Source: Acetatifactor sp. (GTDB lineage: Bacteria; Bacillota; Clostridia; Lachnospirales; Lachnospiraceae). Taken from it: a stretch of 64,000 nucleotides of DNA. Made by a program: the position numbers and the translations under genes. Position 1 is the first letter of the stretch. Each line of letters opens with the position of its first letter. The stretch lies in assembly GCA_024695935.1 (NCBI GenBank), contig JAILHH010000039.1, positions 21,016-85,015 on the forward strand, given 5' to 3'. A model generated the notes under the pieces. That model did not search any database. It was not told where the DNA came from and saw nothing but the letters and a program-made list of their open reading frames with translations. Positions 17,387 to 27,190 of this stretch are shown piece by piece.

Positions 17387-18466
17387 CTAATTTTCTGTGA
17401 TGGTGGAAATCGTCTTAAAATACTCCACAACGTTTTCCATCATCATGCCGTTTCTGAGGGAATCGAAATCAACTCCCTCGCCTTCGATATAGGCATCGAT
17501 TGAATCGTATCCCTGACCGGTGGCGTATTCCAAAGCCTTTGCGTTTACCTCTTCATCCGTGGGATTGAGGCCTTCATTGTTTGCGATAAGCTGAGCTGCC
17601 ACATAATTTCTGGCGATCTCCAATGCATAATTGTCGGCATATTCATCAGCTGTCACACCATAGTAATTGCCGCAGAATGCATCCACATCCTCGAATCCGT
17701 AATAGTTTGCGGCTGACTGCAGATTTTTCATAATGTTGCCTTTAAATCTAGCGATCAGTTCATCGGGAAGTGTCTTAAAGGTAGCTGTATCGGAAAATCC
17801 TGCAATGATCTGATTTTTAATTTCATTGTCATGGGCGCTTCTTGCCTGCTCCATGAGAACGGACTTTACATAGCTTCTCAATGACTCCACGTCAGTCACT
17901 CCGTCAACGCCGATGGAAGCAGCCTTTTTGTCATCTATACCGTCTGCCAGAATGTAATTTAAGTTGATATTAAATACAACCTTTACTCCCGCAAGGTCCG
18001 CATTCCAGTAATCCTCGGGGAACTGAACATTGATATCAAAGTTTTCTCCGGGTGTGTGACCTATGATCTGTTCCTCGAAGCCTTCGATAAACGAATGGGA
18101 TCCGATCTCAAGGTCCACTCCTTTCGCAGTACCCCCGTCGAAAGCACTGTCATCTCTGTAACCGGTGTAATCGATATTAACGATATCTCCGTCTTCCACG
18201 GTGCGGTCCATGATCTTGTCTTCATCGGATAATTCATAACTTGAATAAGAAGAGAGATAACTGCTGACATTGGAATCAACATTTTCATCCGTTACTTCCG
18301 AAGTGCTCACATTGATGTCAAAACCCTGGGAATAATCCTGAAGGGTTACATACTTTTCTACGTTTATATCTCTAAGATCCTTGTCTCCGACTTTTCCGGC
18401 ACATCCCGTCATAAGTGTTGCTCCGGCCAAAACAAGGGTCGCATATGCCAATAATCTGTTTTTCAT
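17387..18466 (-). CDS. Trigger-factor-like peptidyl-prolyl isomerase lipoprotein
   Basis: With the ATG at 18466 (GGAGGA just upstream) the product has 359 residues. It begins MKNRLLAYATLVLAGATLMTGCAG, a lipoprotein signal with the lipobox Cys near residue 21, so it is exported and anchored in the membrane. Residues about 85-175 form an FKBP-type isomerase domain (DGDIVNIDYTGY, FIEGFEEQIIGHTPGE). The rest is helical and resembles the trigger factor C-terminal chaperone arms. The ribosome-binding N-terminal domain of trigger factor is missing. The likely role is folding of secreted proteins on the outer membrane face, as PrsA does. A longer upstream frame (to 18529) lacks a ribosome site. Confidence 0.85.
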   Translation of the reverse strand: MKNRLLAYATLVLAGATLMTGCAGKVGDKDLRDINVEKYVTLQDYSQGFDINVSTSEVTDENVDSNVSSYLSSYSSYELSDEDKIMDRTVEDGDIVNIDYTGYRDDSAFDGGTAKGVDLEIGSHSFIEGFEEQIIGHTPGENFDINVQFPEDYWNADLAGVKVVFNINLNYILADGIDDKKAASIGVDGVTDVESLRSYVKSVLMEQARSAHDNEIKNQIIAGFSDTATFKTLPDELIARFKGNIMKNLQSAANYYGFEDVDAFCGNYYGVTADEYADNYALEIARNYVAAQLIANNEGLNPTDEEVNAKALEYATGQGYDSIDAYIEGEGVDFDSLRNGMMMENVVEYFKTISTITEN

Positions 18467-18493
18467 TAATTCCTCCATAAAATAAGAATATGT

Positions 18494-18510
18494 GTGGAGG
18501 CGTCCTCCAC
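18494..18510 (-). other. Short palindrome in the leader of the lipoprotein gene
   Basis: GTGGAGG and CCTCCAC arms surround a 3-base loop 17 bases before the ribosome site (18471-18476) of the trigger-factor-like gene. The arm contains GGAGG, so it could compete as a decoy or fold the leader. The rest of the 18467-18665 gap shows nothing I can assign. Confidence 0.3.
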
Positions 18511-18665
18511 TATGCGCAAAATTTTTCAAAATATAACTTTTTCAGAGAAGAAAAATGCCTGTAATGGCGCTCCTTCCGGTCGCCCGATTTGCGCATACAA
18601 AGTATTTATATCACAAGAATGGAATTTTTTAAACCCATTTAATTATCATATGCGCAATATTTCCG

Positions 18666-20396
18666 TCACTGTCTCACACGATAGACACTATAATTTTCTC
18701 CCGTAGCCAAAACTAACGAATCCGTCAATTCCGGTTCTGTGCCAAAATATTCCTCCAAATATCCGAGTTTGATCTCTTTTACAAAATCCTGAGTCGACTC
18801 GGGCATAAGGAAAAAGCATCCTTTGTCCTGACTCAAATATTCGTCCACATGCCTCAATGCATCCGGCAAAAGAGAATACCAGCCGCCCGTAAAAATAAAA
18901 TTATTGTCCTGTTTATCCGTTTCAAAAACACTGCGCCTTAAGTATGTGTAGGACTCACTGGGCAAAATATAAATATGATCTCTGTCATTATTGCAATAGT
19001 CTTTTAACTGACCGTATGCCTCATTTATAAGGATCTCTGTATTCCGCTCCGCAGACAGACTCCGATATTGTTCTTTCATGCAAAGACCTGATAAAAGAAC
19101 TGTTGCACAGACACTGACTAAAACCGCGCCCGGGCGGACAAACGTAAGGGCTTTCACTTCACTTCTGTTTGAAGTAAGTACGATCCACAAAAAGACCGAT
19201 AATACCACGACGCATTCCGCGTAAATAAGCGGTGTGACAACTCTGGACGGCATACGTCCGTTATATACCACGTACCCCCAGGATACACATTTCATAGCAA
19301 GGTAAAACAGCAGGATCATAAATCCTTCAAATCTCTTATATAAAAATACAGCAATGATAGCCAATATCCATGACAATGCGATCAGGAAAGGTAAAAACGT
19401 AAATGAATTTTTTAAAGTCAATTTGCCGATACCAAGCAAAATTTCACCTGCAATAAACGGCTTTATAACATTGCTTGCAGATCTGTCTGCGATCTTTGCA
19501 AGCACACCCTCACTGTTATCCCAGTCCAATATTAAATAGTGCCTGAAGGCATAATATTTTTCCTTTGAAATATCATATTCGGACAGAATATCCTCGACCT
19601 CTTCGTATTCAGGGCATCCTGCATAATCAAACATCTGCATTCTGGCAGTATTTTCGGCATCCGCCTCTCTGTACTCCCGGTCCGCATATTCAACCTTTGT
19701 AATAAGCGTTCCGATAAGGACTATCAAAACGCATATGGCGGCACCTGAAAACAAAGTCTTAAATCTCCGTCCGGATTCTTTATCCCTTCCAAATCTTAAG
19801 AGTAAAACCGTTAATCCGACAGGTGCCATCAGCTCCATGGCATTTGGTCTTAGCAAAAATGCGAAAATTTCAAAAAATAAAAAGGCGCCGACTGCCTTTT
19901 TCCTGTTTTCATAAAAACAAAAGCACACAAATCCCACGAGAGCTGCCATCTCCGCAGTTGATGTGTACTGGATCCTGGAATGCAAATGCCAAAAAGCTGC
20001 AAACAAAGAACACCACACAGGGAAAGTGATAAGATACATTTTTTTATCCCTGACCATACTGTTAATGGCATTTAAAGGCAGAAACCCCGCCAGAAAATGC
20101 AACAGTACCAGCAAAGAGCCATACCATGGAACCGCAGGAATCGCTCTGTATAAAACACTCATCAAAAATGATAAGATAACATGATCGTATTGATATATCC
20201 TCCACTGTTCTGTCCCTGCAAGACTTCCGCTTAACAGACCTGAAATAATGATATCGTCATTATTTTCAAACCAGAACCTGTTTAAATAATACATTGCAGC
20301 CATTATTGCAAAAATCGCTGCCGCCTCTATAGCCGCTATGTATTTTTCTCCGGTCTTTTTCATTTCATTTTTACCTTTCGAATCTGCCGCCGGCAT
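18666..20396 (-). CDS. Polytopic membrane protein, GT-C glycosyltransferase-like
   Basis: The 576-residue protein has about 11 membrane helices and a C-terminal soluble domain (about 465-576). The first outer loop holds an acidic motif (WFENNDDIIISGLLSG), the position where GT-C enzymes carry the catalytic Asp/Glu pair. It resembles the product at 48489-50171, which has a similar loop (LPNDEVTLRNIASG) and the same length, so the two are probable paralogues. The ATG at 20396 has GGAGG 8 bases upstream; an inner ATG at 20363 is less well placed. It is the last of a four-gene run (25471 leftwards). The sugar donor and acceptor are unknown. Confidence 0.75.
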   Translation of the reverse strand: MPAADSKGKNEMKKTGEKYIAAIEAAAIFAIMAAMYYLNRFWFENNDDIIISGLLSGSLAGTEQWRIYQYDHVILSFLMSVLYRAIPAVPWYGSLLVLLHFLAGFLPLNAINSMVRDKKMYLITFPVWCSLFAAFWHLHSRIQYTSTAEMAALVGFVCFCFYENRKKAVGAFLFFEIFAFLLRPNAMELMAPVGLTVLLLRFGRDKESGRRFKTLFSGAAICVLIVLIGTLITKVEYADREYREADAENTARMQMFDYAGCPEYEEVEDILSEYDISKEKYYAFRHYLILDWDNSEGVLAKIADRSASNVIKPFIAGEILLGIGKLTLKNSFTFLPFLIALSWILAIIAVFLYKRFEGFMILLFYLAMKCVSWGYVVYNGRMPSRVVTPLIYAECVVVLSVFLWIVLTSNRSEVKALTFVRPGAVLVSVCATVLLSGLCMKEQYRSLSAERNTEILINEAYGQLKDYCNNDRDHIYILPSESYTYLRRSVFETDKQDNNFIFTGGWYSLLPDALRHVDEYLSQDKGCFFLMPESTQDFVKEIKLGYLEEYFGTEPELTDSLVLATGENYSVYRVRQ

Positions 20397-20443
20397 TTTT
20401 ATAACCTCCGGGAAATCGAGTGGATCCTCTTATTTCTTACGAT

Positions 20444-22189
20444 CTACTCCACTTCATAGAGATAAATAAAGTACGAATACTCGTAGCTGTCAAATACTTT
20501 ACAAAACTTAAGCCCGCTTTTCTCAGGACCTTCTATGGGTCCCGAAGAAAATACAAATCTGCAATCCAGGTCTTTTAATGCATCCGAATTAAGTTCAAGA
20601 TCTTCATAATGCGAGTGATCGGATTTTGTCATTAACCTGGCTCCGGGATACTCGGAAGAGAGGATGTAACATCTGTTGCCCCAGTTATCAAAATACGCTC
20701 GGTTGTATTCGCTTTTATCAAGCTCTTTCGCGATTATTTTCCTGAATTTATGCTTATATTCAAGATCATAATTGTTTGAATATCCGTCTATCGTATAAAA
20801 ACCGTTGTAAAGGGCAACTGCAGGCTCAAGCCCAAGGCTTGCCACCCTGAAACTGCCCTTTTCAAGGGAATAATTGTCTGAAATATAATCCGATATTTCC
20901 TGATACTCATCCTCACAAAAATATGCCTTCCACGGAAATGCCGTGGACTCTTTTCTCACAAATTCCATGGCATTTTCCTTAAAAGGACTCTGCTTTAGTA
21001 CCGTGATGGCTGTCGGAGCAAGAATAATCAGAAAAATTACTGTTCCCACCACCGGCTTTTTTACGTATTCTGTGATCATTACTCCCGTGAGACCAAGTAT
21101 CGTATACCACAAAAACGGATTAAACCAGTAAAACCGGTCTATCTGAAAAGTTTTTAATGCGCTGTCCGAGCCATTCAGAATATCGACTACTGCCGCTGTG
21201 TGCATAAACCCGTAAAATGCGGAGATCACCAAAACTGTTATCATCAATATCGAAAGTGCACGGTAATACCACTCATGCTTTTTTCTCACAAAAAATACAG
21301 CCAACGCAATAATTGCCCCTGCCAGGATAAAACTGTGGAGACTTGGGACAGCATCGCTTCCCCTGAAAAAAAGATTACAAAAATTTCCCCAGAAGCTTCC
21401 GGAACTTAATACAGCCTCACTCTTGTGAGAGACAAAGGCCATCTCCGGGTGGATGACTTGCAGGATCAGATTTCGATTAAGAATAAGATAGATCAAGACA
21501 AGCAGAATCAGCCCGATCCACATCCCCTTTATTCCCGCAGTTTTTTGTGCATTTTGCCTGAAATAAACGGATAAAATTATCGCCGAAACAAAGTAAACGG
21601 CACAGACTGCATAGCCGCACAGTACAAAGGACGAAAAGAGAGCATATACGCTTATCAAAATATAACCAATGATAAAATTCCTTTTTTGATGAGACTCTTG
21701 GCCATAGACAAATTCCCAAACAGCAAGTGCTACCATGGGAATTCCGGAAACACTGATGCCATAAACCGAAAAGAAGGGCAGAAATGAAAACAGCAAAGCG
21801 GAACAGAAACTGATAAAATTCTTTTTCGTAAGTTTTGAAAGCCACAGATACATACCTAAAAAAGCCGTAAAGGTGACAAAGGCCTGATTTACCAAAAATG
21901 CATGAAGCGGGCTTAAAAATCTGTAAAACAGCAGCGTTCCGTATGAGGGAGGAGTCAGTGCGGCACTTGACACTCCCCCGAGAAATTCGGGATAAAAATC
22001 CACTCCCGAAAATAAATACCTGCTGCCCAGGATATATGCCACGATCTCGCCATCCAACTGATCATGTACATCTATCACACTGTTTTCACCAAGGATAAAA
22101 AAAGTCAAATTGGAAATAAAAACTGCCACCAATCCCAATGTCATAAAAATCCATTTTGAAGATCTGAACTTTGGCTCGGTATTTTCCAT
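20444..22189 (-). CDS. Polytopic membrane protein, DUF6044/YkoS-like, copy 1
   Basis: From the ATG at 22189 the product has 581 residues, with about 12 membrane helices and a C-terminal outer domain. An acidic first loop (VIDVHDQLDGE) and a late conserved block (TIDGYSNNYDLEYKHKF, then YFDNWGNRCYILS) are shared almost word for word with the product of 23681-25471. The family looks like DUF6044 (B. subtilis YkoS-like), from memory. GT-C-like activity is inferred from topology and the HDQLD motif. An earlier ATG at 22210 has no ribosome site; the chosen one has AGGGGA 12-13 bases upstream, so the start is not certain. It lies 33 bases after the SGNH-like gene. Confidence 0.75.
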   Translation of the reverse strand: MENTEPKFRSSKWIFMTLGLVAVFISNLTFFILGENSVIDVHDQLDGEIVAYILGSRYLFSGVDFYPEFLGGVSSAALTPPSYGTLLFYRFLSPLHAFLVNQAFVTFTAFLGMYLWLSKLTKKNFISFCSALLFSFLPFFSVYGISVSGIPMVALAVWEFVYGQESHQKRNFIIGYILISVYALFSSFVLCGYAVCAVYFVSAIILSVYFRQNAQKTAGIKGMWIGLILLVLIYLILNRNLILQVIHPEMAFVSHKSEAVLSSGSFWGNFCNLFFRGSDAVPSLHSFILAGAIIALAVFFVRKKHEWYYRALSILMITVLVISAFYGFMHTAAVVDILNGSDSALKTFQIDRFYWFNPFLWYTILGLTGVMITEYVKKPVVGTVIFLIILAPTAITVLKQSPFKENAMEFVRKESTAFPWKAYFCEDEYQEISDYISDNYSLEKGSFRVASLGLEPAVALYNGFYTIDGYSNNYDLEYKHKFRKIIAKELDKSEYNRAYFDNWGNRCYILSSEYPGARLMTKSDHSHYEDLELNSDALKDLDCRFVFSSGPIEGPEKSGLKFCKVFDSYEYSYFIYLYEVE

Positions 22190-22222
22190 GCTGTTTAAAA
22201 TTCCCCTCATTTATATAATCTG

Positions 22223-23530
22223 TTAATCATAAAACCTAAGTGCGTACAGAAATCTCTCCAGTACTTTCTCTCTTCCGGCTTTGTTAAGATGGATATTGTC
22301 CGTAAGATAATCTTTTGCATTATCCTCCGTGACGGTGCCAAAGAGATTGTCCACAAAAGATGCACTCCACTCCGCACACGCATCGCCCTCGTTGATGCAA
22401 TAGTCCGCAAGGGTTCCGTACCTTTCGTTTCTGTGCTTTTCACTGCTGATATAATCGCCGTTTTCATCCTCATAATATGCGTATGTAGGCGACAAAACGA
22501 TCACGCGAAGTCTGGGATTGATCTGCTTTAAGACTTCGAGGCTGGCCTGCAGATTTCCCGTAAAATATCTGACATTTGTGGGCTGTTCCCCGTTACTGAT
22601 AAAGCTGTCCGAAAGGTAATCCGTGGCATCATACATAATGGCCACTACATCGACCTCTTCCCAGTTTAAGCCTGTGGCCGCCTCATAAACTTCTGAGGCT
22701 TCGGGGGGAAGGTTTTCGCCCATTCCGGTCATGGCTCTTTGCACATAGTCGCTTGTTCCGTCAAAATATGAAAGACAAACCAGCCAATACAGCGAGAAAG
22801 CATCATAGTTACTAAACTGTTCGCCTATCTGTTCCTCTTCGCAGGCAAGCTTACTGCCACCCACGGACAGATTCGTAACCTTTGCGCCGGTGGCATCAGC
22901 GATCATATTTGCCAGTCCCTCTGTCGAATCTCTGTCGTCCGCAAAAGGGGCATTTCCGAAAAGCACGATATTATCGACCTCAAGGTTTTCAACCACGTTT
23001 CCGTTTTCGTCCATGACAGGAAGAATCTGATCCAACAGATCCGTATATCCTATGGTGTCATAATTTCCCTTTTCCACCTCTGACTGATCGATCATGGTGC
23101 CCCAATGGGTGATCCTGTAGATGACCGCGATGACCACCAAAACCGCCAGAAAAGCTATCACGTGTCCGGGTCTTATTTTCTTAATTAAGCTCTCATGCTC
23201 GGCAGACTCTCCAAAAGCCTTGTCCAAAAGATCGAATTCCTTGTCCGAAAGTTTGTCAAGATCTTCGTCGGTAAGTTCCTCATATGTTTTTCCGTCAAAT
23301 TTTGTCTTCAAAAGTTTTTCCGCAGCAAACAGGGTCTTTGACTTTTGAATAATCTCTTCTTTTTCCAAGGATTCGCCTGTCTGTTCAGGAACCTTCTTTT
23401 CCTTTTTTTCTGACATATCTGCGGGCTCCTCGTCCCGGTCGTGATGCAGGGGAGAGATGTTATTAATTGTAGTGACTCTCGGAGCCTCACCCTCAGCTAC
23501 ATCAAAATCTATAAATTCCAACTGTTTCAT
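22223..23530 (-). CDS. Membrane-anchored SGNH-like protein lacking the usual nucleophile serine
   Basis: The ATG at 23530 has AGAGGA 7 bases upstream and gives 435 residues; the frame continues to 23650 without a ribosome site. Residues 1-about 110 are charged and cytoplasmic, with an acidic helical stretch (YEELTDEDLDKLSDKEFD). One helix (about 118-136) crosses the membrane. The outer domain has the SGNH layout: block I LFGNAPFADD, block II NLSVGGSKLA, and block V DNIHLNKAGRE with Asp and His. Block I should read GDS but shows GNA, so the catalytic Ser is absent. It may be a binding or regulatory relative of glycan O-acetyl transferases/esterases. It sits between the two DUF6044-like genes. 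Confidence 0.75.
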   Translation of the reverse strand: MKQLEFIDFDVAEGEAPRVTTINNISPLHHDRDEEPADMSEKKEKKVPEQTGESLEKEEIIQKSKTLFAAEKLLKTKFDGKTYEELTDEDLDKLSDKEFDLLDKAFGESAEHESLIKKIRPGHVIAFLAVLVVIAVIYRITHWGTMIDQSEVEKGNYDTIGYTDLLDQILPVMDENGNVVENLEVDNIVLFGNAPFADDRDSTEGLANMIADATGAKVTNLSVGGSKLACEEEQIGEQFSNYDAFSLYWLVCLSYFDGTSDYVQRAMTGMGENLPPEASEVYEAATGLNWEEVDVVAIMYDATDYLSDSFISNGEQPTNVRYFTGNLQASLEVLKQINPRLRVIVLSPTYAYYEDENGDYISSEKHRNERYGTLADYCINEGDACAEWSASFVDNLFGTVTEDNAKDYLTDNIHLNKAGREKVLERFLYALRFYD

Positions 23531-23659
23531 TACATTTTCCTCTAAAATAAATATCAAGGGTATTTTACATTTAAAATAGGTTTTCGTCCACATTCTTAAT
23601 AAAAACTTCATCAAATACCAACAAAGAATGTCGCTTGTGCAGTTTCCCATAACGAAAGA

Positions 23660-23685
23660 GGTGATACCGCACAGGCGATATCACC
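23660..23685 (-). terminator. Weak stem-loop at the stop of the DUF6044-like copy 2
   Basis: GGTGATATCGC and GCGGTATCACC arms (one mismatch) overlap the TGA stop at 23681 and are followed by TCTTTCGTT. The T run is broken, so it may only attenuate transcription into the SGNH-like gene. Confidence 0.45.
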
Positions 23686-25471
23686 CTATTTTGTATACGT
23701 TTATATTCCAAAATGATACTTTGTCAGTGTAGGACCCCAGATATTCCAGCCCATACTTTTCGGGATCAGTGACCTTGCCCGCTGAAAAGATATATCTCAC
23801 TCCCATATCATACATTTTGTCCATATCAAATTGCATGTCATCTATTGTGAGATTTAAATCCTTCCCCAGATAAAACCCGTTTCCCCATTCATGATAAAAC
23901 AGATAGCACCTGCTGCCCCAGCCGTAAAAATATGATGCATTATACTCATTTAAGGCCAGTTCCTTCTCCTGAATCTCACCGAATTTATGTTTGTATTCCA
24001 GAGAATAATTGTTTGAATAACCGTCTATGGTATAAAACCCGTGCATCAAAGATACCACCGGGCAGATACCTATGCTTACCACCTTGTATTCGCTCATATC
24101 ACCGGAAAGCCCATTGGCCTCCCTGTCGGAAGCAATGTCTCTTTCTATCCTGTCCATCACATTTTCCGCATAGAGACTTTCCCAGGTGATGTAACCTGTG
24201 AGATCCCCATTGTTTATGCGGTTGATGTTCATATAGAATATCCCGCTTCCATCCTTTGCCACATACATTAATGTGGGCAGATACAAAAGAAATGCGACAA
24301 ACACCCCCGCAACCGTTATCCTACCCTTAATGCTGTTGATCACTATTGCCAGGGATACTCCCAAAAGCACATAAAAGCATCCGGGGACCAGATAAAAGAA
24401 CCTGTCAAACTGAAAAGAGTCCAGGCTCCCGAAATTTCTTTGCAGCCTGTCAAAAAATCCTGATGCAAAAAAAGAATACAGGGTCACATTCGTCAAAAGC
24501 GCTATGACCGCTCCGCTAAAAGCCTTCAGATATTTTTCCCTGGCATCTTTTAAAAATATGAGACACAAAAGGGCTGCCGCCACAGGGATATAGATATATC
24601 TGTGGAGCGAATCGTTATGCTCCACTCCGTATATCAGGATCTCTTTGAAAAATCCAAAAAAGCTTCCCGGAGACAGGCCCAGATCAAACTCTGCCCTGTG
24701 ACTTACCACATCGCTTCCGACAAAAAACGATCTGATGAGGTCAAGATTTTGTATGAGATAGGTAAATCCGTAAATGAACATTCCCACCCAGGGACGGAAA
24801 TTTATCCTTTTGTCCCTGCAGGTCTTTATGAGTATCCATACTCCCATAAAGATAATAGACGCATAACCGTTCAGTACCAGATTGGAAGAAAGAGCCATGA
24901 GAGCCAGCCCCGCAAAACAGATAAAAGTCTTTATTCTGTCTCTTTTTTTTAAATCTCTACCCGGATCCTCAGTCTTTTCCATCAAGAGCATAAACAGGTA
25001 TACTACCATCGGGAACCCGCAAAGGCTGGTTCCGTAGATACTCCTAAAGGGCAAAAGCGCAAAGACTGCGCCGGAAAGCACAGCTGAAATGCTGCTGCCC
25101 GTAAGTTTCCTTGTGAGAAGATACACCCCGTAAAAAGCCACATTTATCACTGCAAAATACTGGATCACAAATGCTGCATAGGGGTCAAGAAAGGCATAAA
25201 GCGGTACAAACAGATATGCAGAGGGCTTCATAGCCTGGGCACTCAGTCCGCTCATCATTTGAGGATAAACCGATTCTCCAAAGTTTTTCGCTGTAAAAAT
25301 ATAATTTAATATGATCTCATCCAACTGATCATGTATAGGGAAGGTGGCCCCCTTTCCCAGATACAGAACGGGGGCGAGAATGATCAGGCAGATCACAACT
25401 CCCAAAAAGCTGAGATCTGCTTTGTCAATATATGATAAAAAACCGTTAATTTTTGTCCAAAGCCTTTTCAC
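23681..25471 (-). CDS. Polytopic membrane protein, DUF6044/YkoS-like, copy 2
   Basis: A GTG at 25471 with AGGGG 6 bases upstream gives 596 residues; the frame is open to 25600 but that part has no ribosome site and would cover the divergent promoter region. It has about 12 membrane helices, the first-loop motif FPIHDQLDEI, and the late block TIDGYSNNYSLEYKHKF plus YFYGWGSRCYLF shared with copy 1. A GT-C or lipid-linked sugar role is inferred. It is the first gene of the leftward run ending at 18666 and is divergent from the plus-strand gene at 25569. Confidence 0.78.
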   Translation of the reverse strand: MKRLWTKINGFLSYIDKADLSFLGVVICLIILAPVLYLGKGATFPIHDQLDEIILNYIFTAKNFGESVYPQMMSGLSAQAMKPSAYLFVPLYAFLDPYAAFVIQYFAVINVAFYGVYLLTRKLTGSSISAVLSGAVFALLPFRSIYGTSLCGFPMVVYLFMLLMEKTEDPGRDLKKRDRIKTFICFAGLALMALSSNLVLNGYASIIFMGVWILIKTCRDKRINFRPWVGMFIYGFTYLIQNLDLIRSFFVGSDVVSHRAEFDLGLSPGSFFGFFKEILIYGVEHNDSLHRYIYIPVAAALLCLIFLKDAREKYLKAFSGAVIALLTNVTLYSFFASGFFDRLQRNFGSLDSFQFDRFFYLVPGCFYVLLGVSLAIVINSIKGRITVAGVFVAFLLYLPTLMYVAKDGSGIFYMNINRINNGDLTGYITWESLYAENVMDRIERDIASDREANGLSGDMSEYKVVSIGICPVVSLMHGFYTIDGYSNNYSLEYKHKFGEIQEKELALNEYNASYFYGWGSRCYLFYHEWGNGFYLGKDLNLTIDDMQFDMDKMYDMGVRYIFSAGKVTDPEKYGLEYLGSYTDKVSFWNINVYKIG

Positions 25472-25486
25472 CGGGTACCCCTTTTT

Positions 25487-25513
25487 AACTTGTAAATTAT
25501 GGGTTTGCAAGTT
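25487..25513. promoter_or_regulatory. Inverted repeat in a divergent promoter region
   Basis: AACTTGTAAA and TTTGCAAGTT (one mismatch, 7-base spacer) lie in the 97-base gap between the divergent genes starting at 25471 and 25569. It is placed where a shared operator would be. No clear -10/-35 pair was found. Confidence 0.35.
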
Positions 25514-25568
25514 ATTATTTATTTGTGCCGAAAGTGCACCTGTCAAATTTATGAATGAGGTCATACAT

Positions 25569-27161
25569 ATGTTTAAAACATACAAATCCCTGTCCATCAC
25601 TTTTTTATGTTACATCATTTTAACCGTAATTGCATTAGTTTTAAATAATTACACCCTGATAGCCTTACTGTTCTGGGGACTGTTTATCATATTGTTCATG
25701 CTCTGTTCCAAAAACAGTATCTTGCAGACCACTTCAATCGAAAAATTAAAGACTAAGGACTTTATCACCATATTCATTGTTTTTGTACTCTTATCCATAC
25801 TTCTGATCGCGCCCATGGGGCTGACACCTACATGGAACGGCAGACAGCCCGCCCACAGAGACCAGTATGAGAGACTGGCAGATTCCATAATGAACGGACA
25901 CCTCTACATAGAATACGACGACTACGATGTGCGCCTGGAGCAGATGGAAAATCCTTATGATTACAGAGCCCGTATAGATGAGCAGATCCCATTTCACTGG
26001 GACCACGCCTTTTATAACGGTCATTACTATATGTACTTTGGTGTGGTTCCCGTATTTTTGCTCTTTATTCCCTTTAAACTTATTTTCGGAAAGACTCTGG
26101 TGACATTTCATGCCACGCAGTTTTTTGTATTTTTATCCATAATAGCTTTCTTTATACTGTTTTATAAACTGGCAAGGAGATTCTTTCCAAAGATTTCCCT
26201 GGGGACATATCTCTTTAGCGTAAGCGCTGTCCTTGCCGCCACCATCGGATATTGCACTCAGGCTCCCGCACTTTATTGCACGGCCATATCCGGCGGATTC
26301 TGCCTCATGCTTTGGAGTATCCTTTTTTATTTTCATGCGGTATATGATGCAAAAAAAGAAGTATCACAGGTGATCTTTGCAACCCTTGGCGCCCTGTGCG
26401 GGGCCCTGGCCTTCGGCTGCCGTCCCCCTGTTGCTTTGGCAAATATAGTTGCAATACCTCTGGCCATTGTGTATGCCAAAAATTATAAAGGAAAAGTTAT
26501 AAATCTTATCAGAAACTTTGCGATCATCGCTCTTCCCTATGTGATCGTAGCTGTGCTTTTAATGCTTTATAATTACGCAAGGTTCGAAAATCCCTTTGAA
26601 TTCGGTCAGTCCTACCAGCTTACAAGCTCCGACCAGACCATATATTTAAGTTTCTTTGATCAGTTTAATCTGCCTGCCCAGATAAACCTGGGATTTAAAA
26701 ACTTCTTTGAGTTGGGCGAAATAACCGCAGAATTTCCCTATGTCAACTACGGAGGCTTTTTGGTGACATATCCGCTTATGTGGCTCATGATCCCTTTTGT
26801 GGCACAGGATAATGTGAGAAAAAGCATAAAAAACGACGGCACAGATCTCTTTGTAGCTTCGCTTTTTATCACCACACTTTTGACCACCTTTGCGGCCATT
26901 CAGTTTTCACCCGGGATCGCTGAAAGATATCGTTTGGACTCCTATTACATCCTGGGAATCGCAACATTTATTGTCATGGGATACAGATTAAAGACAAAGG
27001 ACTATTCTCCAAAGGTTGCCCGGTTTATCCAAATAATGTGTGTACTTACTATCTTTCTTACTTTCCTGCAGTTTTTAAGGCCACTTGATGGCAACTATAC
27101 CGCCTACTATCCCGAAAAGCTGGAATTTATAAAAGACGTGCTGTTCTTTAAAAGTTTATAA
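25569..27161 (+). CDS. Polytopic membrane protein, GT39-like
   Basis: The ATG at 25569 follows GAGG by 8 bases and gives 530 residues; the frame is open from 25344 but that part lies on the opposite side of the divergent promoter. About 11 membrane helices are visible. The first large outer loop (residues about 85-145) has AHRDQYERLADSIMNGHLYIEYDD and ends HWDHAFYNGHYYMYFG, the acidic and aromatic pattern of GT-C/PMT-like glycosyltransferases. A second feature is GCRPPVALAN in a loop. It is one of two plus-strand genes in the window and ends at a bidirectional terminator. Confidence 0.8.
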   Translation: MFKTYKSLSITFLCYIILTVIALVLNNYTLIALLFWGLFIILFMLCSKNSILQTTSIEKLKTKDFITIFIVFVLLSILLIAPMGLTPTWNGRQPAHRDQYERLADSIMNGHLYIEYDDYDVRLEQMENPYDYRARIDEQIPFHWDHAFYNGHYYMYFGVVPVFLLFIPFKLIFGKTLVTFHATQFFVFLSIIAFFILFYKLARRFFPKISLGTYLFSVSAVLAATIGYCTQAPALYCTAISGGFCLMLWSILFYFHAVYDAKKEVSQVIFATLGALCGALAFGCRPPVALANIVAIPLAIVYAKNYKGKVINLIRNFAIIALPYVIVAVLLMLYNYARFENPFEFGQSYQLTSSDQTIYLSFFDQFNLPAQINLGFKNFFELGEITAEFPYVNYGGFLVTYPLMWLMIPFVAQDNVRKSIKNDGTDLFVASLFITTLLTTFAAIQFSPGIAERYRLDSYYILGIATFIVMGYRLKTKDYSPKVARFIQIMCVLTIFLTFLQFLRPLDGNYTAYYPEKLEFIKDVLFFKSL

Positions 27162-27190
27162 AGGATGTGCAATGCAAGGTTTAAATTATT

